A stretch of 64,000 bases of DNA, from positions 434,001 to 498,000 of the forward strand of contig CP073744.1 of the NCBI GenBank assembly GCA_024397955.1, given 5' to 3'. A program made the position numbers and the translations under genes. Positions 53,108-61,300 of the stretch are shown here, one piece after another. The stretch comes from a bacterium SCSIO 12696. Its GTDB lineage: Bacteria > Pseudomonadota > Gammaproteobacteria > Pseudomonadales > Porticoccaceae. Every line of letters begins with the position of its first letter. Within the stretch, counting starts at the first letter, position 1. Under the pieces are notes generated by a model that had not been told where the DNA came from, made no database searches, and saw only the letters and a list, made by a program, of their open reading frames with translations.

Positions 53108-55228
53108 ATGAGCTTACCGACCGGGCAAAGCCTGCTGGACTGCCTGCTGATTGCAGCCAAGCTGGAAGGGCGCCCAACCACTGCAGCGGCAGTGACCTCT
53201 GGCTTACCCATGGAAGATGGCAAGCTCACCCCGCAATTGTTTGTGCGCGCAGCTAACCGTGCTGGCATGGCGGGGCTGTTGGTGGAGCGCAGCCTGGATA
53301 CCATCAAGTCTGCAGCGCTGCCCAGTGTATTGATGCTCAAAGACGGTGGCGCAGCGGTGCTGACGGAGCTCGATCTTGAATTGGGTTACGGCGTGTTGGT
53401 TTCCGCCGATGAACAATACCAGCAGTTTTCACTGGATGAGCTGGCCCAGGTGTACGACAACCACCTGTTTTTACTGCGCCCAATGCAGCAGTTCGACCAA
53501 CGCTCCCCCAAAATCTACCCAAGCACGGGACAACACTGGTTTTGGGGAGTGATTAAAAGCTCGTCCTCGATTTATCGGGATGTATTAATTGCCTCGTTGT
53601 TGATTAACCTGTTTGTGTTGGCGCAACCCCTGTTTGTTATGAATGTGTACGACAGGGTAGTGCCGAACAATGCCTTCGAAACCCTGTGGGCCCTGACCAT
53701 TGGCATTTTTGTGGTTTACCTGTTTGACCTGTTACTTAAAGGGCTGCGCAGCTATTTTGTGGAGCTGGCGGCCAAACGCTCCGATGTGATTCTGTCTGCC
53801 CAGCTGTTCGAACGGGTGTTGAACCTGAAGATGAAGCATCGGCCCATTTCCGTGGGTGCTTTTGCCAACCGGCTGCACGAATTCGACAGTCTGCGCAATT
53901 TTATTACTTCGTCGACCATCCTCACCCTGATCGATATTCCGTTTTTAATTCTGTTTTTGATTGTTATGGCGTTTTTGGGGGGTTGGCTGGTTGCGGTACC
54001 ACTATTGATACTCCCGATTGCGGTTTTTTACGGCTTTGTGGTGCAAAAGCGCCTGCGGCCAGCCATTGAAAATGTCATGCGTGCCAGCTCTCGCAAGAAC
54101 GCCATTTTGGTGGAAGGCTTGATTGGGGTGGAAACGGTTAAGTCACTGGGGGCGGAGAGTAAAGTTCAGCACAATTGGGAACAATCGGTGGGCTACGTTT
54201 CCCAGTGGGGGCTGCAGACCCGGGCCACCTCCAACACTGTTTTGCAAGTGGTGCAATTCCTACAACAGCTGGCGATGGTTGCTGTGGTGGTGTGGGGTGT
54301 TCACTTGATTGCCAACCACGAATTGTCATTGGGTGGATTGATTGCCTGTGTGATCCTCAATGGTCGGGTTATGGCGCCTTTGGGGCAAATCGCTGGTTTG
54401 TTGAGTAGCTATGATCACGCCGAGGCTACTCTGAAGTCTCTCGACGAAGTCATGGCTCTGCCGGTAGAGCGAGATCACAACAAACGTTACCTACATCGCC
54501 CGGTATTGCGCGGCGACATTCAATTTAAAAATGTCAGTTTTCGCTATCCAGATCAGGATATCCCCGCGCTGAGTAACATCAACATCAGCATTCGAGCCGG
54601 AGAGCGAGTAGGTGTGATTGGACGCATTGGTTCTGGCAAGTCCTCTTTGGCCAAGCTGCTGCTCAGGTTGTACGAACCAGACTCTGGTTCGGTGACCATT
54701 GATGGCTTCGATTTGCAGCAAGTGGACCCTGCAGATACTCGCCATAATATTGGTTATCTCTCCCAGGAGGTAACCCTGTTCTACGGTACCATTCGCGATA
54801 ATATCGCCTATGGAGTTCCCGCCGCGGAAGATGCTGAGATAGTCGCAGCAGCTGAGGGGGCCGGTGTTGCAGAATTTATCAATCGCCACCCTTTGGGTTA
54901 CGAAATGCCGGTGGGTGAACGGGGGGAAACCCTGTCAGGCGGCCAGAGGCAAGCCATTGGTTTGGCCAGGGTATTGCTGCGCAACCCGCAAATCTATCTG
55001 TTGGATGAACCCACGGCGTCTATGGATATGGGCAGTGAACAGCGTATTCGCCAACAGCTGAGTGAGCATACAGCGGGTAAAACTTTAATACTGGCTACCC
55101 ATAAAACCTCCATGCTGGAGTTGGTGGATCGCTTGATCGTGCTGGATCAGGGTGGGGTTGTTGCCGATGGCCCCAAAGACAAAGTTCTTGATGCTCTGAA
55201 GCAGGGCAAACTCGCCAAGAAGGGTTGA
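53108..55228 (+). CDS. lapB: Type I secretion ABC transporter, LapB type
   Basis: Inner-membrane ABC exporter of 706 residues. The N-terminal C39-like domain (about 1-140) lacks the catalytic Cys/His layout of bacteriocin exporters, as in LapB and HlyB. The membrane domain follows (about 155-440, five to six segments). The ATPase has Walker A GRIGSGKSS, YLSQEVTLFYGTIRDNIAYG (Q-loop), signature LSGGQRQAIGLARVLL, Walker B IYLLDEPTAS and the H-loop TH. The adaptor gene begins at the stop codon and the TolC and adhesin genes follow, so it exports the adhesin. Confidence 0.95.
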   Translation: MSLPTGQSLLDCLLIAAKLEGRPTTAAAVTSGLPMEDGKLTPQLFVRAANRAGMAGLLVERSLDTIKSAALPSVLMLKDGGAAVLTELDLELGYGVLVSADEQYQQFSLDELAQVYDNHLFLLRPMQQFDQRSPKIYPSTGQHWFWGVIKSSSSIYRDVLIASLLINLFVLAQPLFVMNVYDRVVPNNAFETLWALTIGIFVVYLFDLLLKGLRSYFVELAAKRSDVILSAQLFERVLNLKMKHRPISVGAFANRLHEFDSLRNFITSSTILTLIDIPFLILFLIVMAFLGGWLVAVPLLILPIAVFYGFVVQKRLRPAIENVMRASSRKNAILVEGLIGVETVKSLGAESKVQHNWEQSVGYVSQWGLQTRATSNTVLQVVQFLQQLAMVAVVVWGVHLIANHELSLGGLIACVILNGRVMAPLGQIAGLLSSYDHAEATLKSLDEVMALPVERDHNKRYLHRPVLRGDIQFKNVSFRYPDQDIPALSNINISIRAGERVGVIGRIGSGKSSLAKLLLRLYEPDSGSVTIDGFDLQQVDPADTRHNIGYLSQEVTLFYGTIRDNIAYGVPAAEDAEIVAAAEGAGVAEFINRHPLGYEMPVGERGETLSGGQRQAIGLARVLLRNPQIYLLDEPTASMDMGSEQRIRQQLSEHTAGKTLILATHKTSMLELVDRLIVLDQGGVVADGPKDKVLDALKQGKLAKKG

Positions 55229-55230
55229 TT

Positions 55231-56586
55231 GTGGATTTAAAAAAGCTCTCGCGTTACCTGGATGACAGCAAAAGTGTCGACCTCAAGTACATGTCGTACT
55301 CCTCAGAGGCGATGTTGCAGCAGTCTCCGCTGATGAGTCGGTTGTTGCTGTGGATTGCGGGAGTTTTTTTACTGATCATGGTGGTTTGGGCCGCGTTTGC
55401 GAATATCGACGAGTTCACCCGGGGTGATGGCAAGATTGTGCCTTCCAGTGATATTCAGATTGTGCAAAACCTTGAAGGTGGAATATTGACCGATTTAATG
55501 GTCACAGAGGGCCAGCTGGTTGAGCCTGGAGAAGCGCTGCTCAATATTGACGATAAAACCTTTTCGGCCGATTTTGGCGAGTTGACTCTTGAGATTACTC
55601 AGCTCTCAATGCGTGCAGCACGCTTGCGTGCGGAAGCTGACAGCACTAGCCTGGATGCCGAGTTGGCCAAACTGTCTGGTGAAAAGCCGGATGAAATTGT
55701 GTCTGAGCAGCGCCAGCTTTACCTTGCTCGGCAGCGAGAATTCAGTTCTAAGGCCAGTGCGTTAAAACAAAAGGTCGCTCAGAAAAAGCAAGAGCTGTCC
55801 GCGGCAATCGCCTCTCGTGATAACTTGTCTCGCAGTTACCAGTTGCAGCTCGAAGAGCTTGAATTAAACCGCCCCTTGGTGGAAGACGGTGCTGTCTCAC
55901 AAGTGGAATTTTTACGCTTGCAGCGACAAACCAATGATCAGTTGGGCGAACTGGAAAAGGTAAAGCTGGAAATCCCTCAGTTGCGTTCGGCCATTCTTGA
56001 GGCAGAGCAAACAGCGGCGGGTTTTGCTGAGGAGTTTTCCAGCAAAGCGCGCAGCGAATTAACCGAAGTGCTGGCTGAATTGCAGCTCAAGCAGGGCAGC
56101 AGTCAATCCCTTGAAGACAAAGTACTGCGGCGTATCGTCCGCTCTCCCGTTAAAGGCATGGTAAAACAGCTGAAGGTGAAAACCATCGGTGGTGTTATCC
56201 GACCGGGAATGGATTTGGTTGAAATCGTACCAGTGGAAGACTCGCTGCTTGTTGATGCTCGCATTCGACCGTCGGATATTGCCTTTATCCACCCCGGACA
56301 GGCAGCGTTGATTAAATTTACTGCCTACGACTATTCCATTCACGGTGGGTTGGATGCCGAGGTTGTCCATATCAGCCCTGACACTATTATTGACGAAGAG
56401 GGTGAGAGCTACTATCAGGTTCGACTGAAAACCGCAGGTGCCTATATTGGCAGTGGTGATCAGGAGCTGCCCATTATTCCGGGAATGGTGGTGAATGTAG
56501 ATATCCTCACCGGTCAAAAAACCGTTCTGGACTATGTGCTCAAACCTATCCTGAAGATGCGCGAACTCGCTCTACGCGAGCGCTAA
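55231..56586 (+). CDS. lapC: Type I secretion membrane-fusion protein, LapC/HlyD type
   Basis: Periplasmic adaptor of 451 residues linking the ABC exporter with the TolC-like pore. GTG 55231 is preferred, with AAGAAGGG six bases upstream; TTG 55225 overlaps the previous stop and has no room for a Shine-Dalgarno. One membrane segment near residues 33-53 (LLLWIAGVFLLIMVVWAAFA), then IDEFTRGDGKIVPSSDIQIVQNLEGGIL (HlyD lipoyl-like half). A long coiled coil spans about 90-290. The C-terminal half has VKTIGGVIRPGMDLVEIVP. Confidence 0.94.
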   Translation: MDLKKLSRYLDDSKSVDLKYMSYSSEAMLQQSPLMSRLLLWIAGVFLLIMVVWAAFANIDEFTRGDGKIVPSSDIQIVQNLEGGILTDLMVTEGQLVEPGEALLNIDDKTFSADFGELTLEITQLSMRAARLRAEADSTSLDAELAKLSGEKPDEIVSEQRQLYLARQREFSSKASALKQKVAQKKQELSAAIASRDNLSRSYQLQLEELELNRPLVEDGAVSQVEFLRLQRQTNDQLGELEKVKLEIPQLRSAILEAEQTAAGFAEEFSSKARSELTEVLAELQLKQGSSQSLEDKVLRRIVRSPVKGMVKQLKVKTIGGVIRPGMDLVEIVPVEDSLLVDARIRPSDIAFIHPGQAALIKFTAYDYSIHGGLDAEVVHISPDTIIDEEGESYYQVRLKTAGAYIGSGDQELPIIPGMVVNVDILTGQKTVLDYVLKPILKMRELALRER

Positions 56587-56912
56587 TCCGTCGTAATTAC
56601 TAGTTTTATCTCTTCCGAATGGTACCTTAGTGCTATTTAGCGGCGTTGATTCACACTTTTTTTGTGACTAATATCACACTTTAGAATTAATCGATGCTGA
56701 AAGTAGCTCTGTTTTTTGGCAAATTGGCTGAGTTAGATGGTGCAAGTTACTGATTTTAATTGTAACTATTTTGTAATTCACAATAATTCAGCCAATGGAA
56801 TGAACTAAAGTAGCAGCTGATAACACTTATAAGGTGTGAAGCTAAGCCGGTTTATGGCCGTTATCACACTGACGCTGCGTATACACGACACACGTTTGAC
56901 AAGGAAATACTA
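56587..56912 (+). promoter_or_regulatory. 326-bp gap upstream of the TolC and adhesin genes
   Basis: AT-rich non-coding stretch between the adaptor gene and the TolC gene. It contains a perfect-core CRP-type site (56663-56678) and several AT-rich segments that could be -10 elements, for example around TATAAG (56829-56834). It probably holds the promoter for the TolC and adhesin genes, separate from lapB-lapC. No terminator or coding sequence is seen. Confidence 0.5.
56663..56678. promoter_or_regulatory. CRP/Vfr-type binding site
   Basis: TGTGA-CTAATA-TCACA is an exact match to the TGTGA-N6-TCACA core, flanked by T-rich sequence on the left. It starts 250 bases upstream of the TolC start codon. 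Confidence 0.65.
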
Positions 56913-58244
56913 ATGGCAAAGCACACATTGCTTTCGTTTTTTACCCTCGCCGCAATCGCTATTGCGGGAGTACCGGCCTCAGCGGGTACTTTATCGTTGG
57001 AGGAAGCAGTTAATATCGCACTGCAGAGCAACCCGGAAATTCGCACCGAGCAGAGAGAGGTCGATGCCCGTGATCGCGAAGTGCGTCAGGCGCTGGCGGG
57101 GTATTACCCAACCCTGGACCTGGTGGCTGCTTATGGGTTTCAGGAACGAGACCCAGTTGTCGGTCGCAACCCATTTACCGGCGAACTGCCTGCAGGGCGT
57201 ACGCGTAATGAGCTGGATCGCAGTGAAGTGCAATTAAACCTGCGTCAATTGGTGTTTGATGGATTTCGTACCCAAAGCGAACACCGCAACCAGAAAGCCC
57301 GTCTGAAAAGTGCTCAGCACCGGACTTACTCTGTTGCCGAAGATGTGTCCTTGCGTGTCGTCCAAGCCTACATCGATGTGCTCAATCGCCAGCAAATACT
57401 GGATGTGGCCAAAGAGTCTCTGGCATTCCATGAAGATGTTTACCAACGTATGGAAAAGCGTTTTGATTCTGGTGCTGGCAGTAAAGCCGATCTGAGCCAG
57501 ATCTCTGGCCGTCTGGCGTTGGCAAAAACTAATCTGGTGACTGCTTCCAACAACTTGCTGGATTCGCGCATTAATTTCCAACGTGTGGTTGGACGTTTTC
57601 CTGAAGAAGGTGAATTGGTCACCCCTGGCAGTTACGCCAGCGCCTTGTCTGGCAGCGTTGAAGAAGCGGTTTCCCGAGCTGTTAATAATCACCCGCTGCT
57701 AAAAACCGCCGAAGCTGACGTCGAAGCAGTTAGTGCAACCTATAAGCAAACCAAAAGTGCATTCCTGCCATCGCTTCACATTGAAGCTCAACGGGACTGG
57801 AATGACAACATCAATGGTGTAGAGGGTCGCATTGACGATACTCAAGTATTGCTGCGTCTGCGCTATAACATCTTCAATGGGCAAGCTGATGTGGCCAGAA
57901 AACAACAGTTTGCGTATCTGGTGGAACAAGCTCGCGAAATTCGTAACAACGCCCGTCGCGCGGTAGAAGAAGAATTACGTTTGGCCTGGTCTTCAAGAGA
58001 AGCGTTGGCTCAACAACTGCCTGCGTTGAAAACCCACATGGAAGATTCACTGTCCACCAGAGACTCCTATACCCAACAGTTTGACCTGGGTCGCAGAACT
58101 TTGCTGGATTTGTTGAATACTGAGAACGAATACATTGATGCCCGTATTGCTTATCAGCAAGCGTGGCATCAGGTGCTATTTAGTGAATATCGCATCTTCA
58201 GAGCCACTGGCGACTTGCTGGGAACTTTGGGTGCACAGCTGTAA
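56913..58244 (+). CDS. TolC-family outer-membrane factor of the type I secretion system (LapE type)
   Basis: Outer-membrane channel of 443 residues. AAGGAAA lies before ATG 56913; the signal peptide is about 22 residues ending ASA. Two outer-membrane-efflux repeats: LSLEEAVNIALQSNPEIRTEQREVDARD, and the second starting near SGSVEEAVSRAVNNHPLLKTAE. LNLRQLVFDGFRTQSEHRNQ and LLRLRYNIFNGQADVARKQ are the paired strand-helix signatures. In Lap systems the adhesin is held in this pore by its N-terminal module. The adhesin starts 74 bases downstream, with a small hairpin (58269-58287) between them. Confidence 0.93.
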   Translation: MAKHTLLSFFTLAAIAIAGVPASAGTLSLEEAVNIALQSNPEIRTEQREVDARDREVRQALAGYYPTLDLVAAYGFQERDPVVGRNPFTGELPAGRTRNELDRSEVQLNLRQLVFDGFRTQSEHRNQKARLKSAQHRTYSVAEDVSLRVVQAYIDVLNRQQILDVAKESLAFHEDVYQRMEKRFDSGAGSKADLSQISGRLALAKTNLVTASNNLLDSRINFQRVVGRFPEEGELVTPGSYASALSGSVEEAVSRAVNNHPLLKTAEADVEAVSATYKQTKSAFLPSLHIEAQRDWNDNINGVEGRIDDTQVLLRLRYNIFNGQADVARKQQFAYLVEQAREIRNNARRAVEEELRLAWSSREALAQQLPALKTHMEDSLSTRDSYTQQFDLGRRTLLDLLNTENEYIDARIAYQQAWHQVLFSEYRIFRATGDLLGTLGAQL

Positions 58245-58268
58245 TCGCAAAATAATAAAAAGAGCCCC

Positions 58269-58287
58269 CAGCAGCCAATGGCTGCTG
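58269..58287 (+). other. Small hairpin between TolC and adhesin genes
   Basis: CAGCAGCC (58269-58276) pairs with GGCTGCTG (58280-58287), loop AAT. There is no T-tract, so it is more likely an mRNA-processing or attenuation element than a terminator. Confidence 0.35.
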
Positions 58288-58318
58288 CTTTAGGTGACAC
58301 ACAATACAAGGTGAAAAA

Positions 58319-61300
58319 ATGGAAAACCAAGGCGTAAACAACCCTGCTGTGACTCCCATTGGCGTGGTAAAGGCCACCGATGGTGGAGTATTGGTTGCCG
58401 TCTCAGTAAATGGAGAAGCTCGAGACCTGAAAGTGGGAGACCCTATATTCTCTGGTGAAGGTTTGCGAGTACACAGCACTTTACGTATTGATGTCGCTGA
58501 TGCCGAGGGGCAAATTCAACAGCAGGTTCACTCCGCTCGAAATACCATTGTGTTTACCGATGGCTCAGAGAGAGAAGTACCTCATCAAGGCATTGCCAGC
58601 CTGGACGCAAACAGCTTTCTGACTATGGCAGAGGTAACTCCTGAAGGCAGCAATTCAGAAGTTCCAAGCTTTGAAGAGCTGCTGGCGGCCCTAGAAAGTG
58701 GTCAAGACATTAATGAATTATTGGAGGCTACAGCTGCCGGTGAAGAAAGCGCAGGTAGTGAAGGCGAGTTAGGGCAGGGTGTACGTTTCGACAGAGTCGA
58801 ACAAAGTGCGACACCTGAAGCAGGCATTGATCCCGATTTGGCATTTGCCGCGGCCCCAGTGGTAACCACCGACGATTTGTTGGGCGATGCTGTTAATGCG
58901 TTTCCATCTTCACAGCCTATTAGTGCTCAAAGTGGCGATGACGGTCAGTTTATTTCTTTCAGCGTGGCAGACAGCTTCAGCGACCCGGACGGTGCGCTCA
59001 CTTACAGTGCTTCGGGTTTGCCCGAAGGCCTGAGTATTGACCCACAAACCGGTATTATCAGCGGCTCCATAGCAGCGGATGCCAGTGGCCAAAACAGCCA
59101 AGACTACAATATTACAATCACAGTCACCGATACCGGTGGTGCACAGGTTTCTGAAAGCTTTCTCTGGACGGTGAGCAACGTTCCACCAGTTGCACAAAAC
59201 GATAGCTTTGATATTGATGAAGACGGTGTCCTGCAAGGCAACCTGCTTGCTGATAATGGTAATGGCGCAGATACGGACGGAGGTCAGGACAATGACCCGA
59301 TTACTGTAGATACCACGCCCGTCATTGCTCCAGAAAATGGCACCCTACAAATTAATGCTGATGGCACTTTCATATACACACCGAACCCCAATTTTAGTGG
59401 TACGGACAGCTTTACCTACAGTATTAATGACGGTCAAGGTGGCACTGATGCGGCCACAGTGACTATCAGCGTTAATGAAGTTACCGACTTGGTCGCTCAA
59501 GCTGACGCTGGAAGCGGTAATGAAGATGGCTCAATTTCTGGCAACGTTGGCGATAATGACTCAACCACCTCCGGTGGAGTACTCAGCTTTGAAGTAGTTA
59601 ACACAACCATCAATGGTTCTCTTGTTTTCAGTCCAGATGGCAGCTACACCTATACACCCAATGCTAACTTTAACGGTACTGACAGTTTTGATTATCTTGT
59701 AACAGATACAGTATCCGGCGAATCTGTTCTGCAAACAGTTACACTGACAGTGAGTGCCGTTAATGATCCGGCGGTGATCACTGTTGTTGCGGCGGACACC
59801 GCCGTGACCGAAGACGACGCGGGCAACAACACCGCCAGCGGTACCGTGACGGTGACCGACGTGGACAACGGCGAAGGGGCGCTGGCATCGAGCACCGCGA
59901 CCTTCGGTACCGTGACCGTGGACGGTGCGGGCAACTGGACCTACGCGCTGGACAACGGCAACGCCACGGTTCAGGCGCTGGCCGCCGGTGAGACGCTGAC
60001 CGACACCATCACCTTCACCAGTGACGATGGCACCACCCAGACCCAGGACATCACCATCACCGGCGCCAACGACGCGGCGGTGATCACCGTGGTGGCGGCG
60101 GACACCGCCGTGACCGAAGACGACGCGGGCAACAACACCGCCAGCGGTACCGTGACGGTGACCGACGTGGACAACGGCGAAGGGGCGCTGGCATCGAGCA
60201 CCGCGACCTTCGGTACCGTGACCGTGGACGGTGCGGGCAACTGGACCTACGCGCTGGACAACGGCAACGCCACGGTTCAGGCGCTGGCCGCCGGTGAGAC
60301 GCTGACCGACACCATCACCTTCATCAGTGACGATGGCACCACCCAGACCCAGGACATCACCATCACCGGCGCCAACGACGCGGCGGTGATCACTGTTGTT
60401 GCGGCGGACACCGCCGTGACCGAAGACGACGCGGGCAACAACACCGCCAGCGGTACCGTGACGGTGACCGACGTGGACAACGGCGAAGGGGCGCTGGCAT
60501 CGAGCACCGCGACCTTCGGTACCGTGACCGTGGACGGTGCGGGCAACTGGACCTACGCGCTGGACAACGGCAACGCCACGGTTCAGGCGCTGGCCGCCGG
60601 TGAGACGCTGACCGACACCATCACCTTCATCAGTGACGATGGCACCACCCAGACCCAGGACATCACCATCACCGGCGCCAACGACGCGGCGGTGATCACT
60701 GTTGTTGCGGCGGACACCGCCGTGACCGAAGACGACGCGGGCAACAACACCGCCAGCGGTACCGTGACGGTGACCGACGTGGACAACGGCGAAGGGGCGC
60801 TGGCATCGAGCACCGCGACCTTCGGTACCGTGACCGTGGACGGTGCGGGCAACTGGACCTACGCGCTGGACAACGGCAACGCCACGGTTCAGGCGCTGGC
60901 CGCCGGTGAGACGCTGACCGACACCATCACCTTCACCAGTGACGATGGCACCACCCAGACCCAGGACATCACCATCACCGGCGCCAACGACGCGGCGGTG
61001 ATCACTGTTGTTGCGGCGGACACCGCCGTGACCGAAGACGACGCGGGCAACAACACCGCCAGCGGTACCGTGACGGTGACCGACGTGGACAACGGCGAAG
61101 GGGCGCTGGCATCGAGCACCGCGACCTTCGGTACCGTGACCGTGGACGGTGCGGGCAACTGGACCTACGCGCTGGACAACGGCAACGCCACGGTTCAGGC
61201 GCTGGCCGCCGGTGAGACGCTGACCGACACCATCACCTTCACCAGTGACGATGGCACCACCCAGACCCAGGACATCACCATCACCGGCGCCAACGACGCG

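Noticed and set aside
53108..55228. Bacteriocin exporter with active C39 peptidase
   Set aside because: The N-terminal domain lacks the catalytic Cys and His context; adaptor, TolC and a LapA-type cargo follow.
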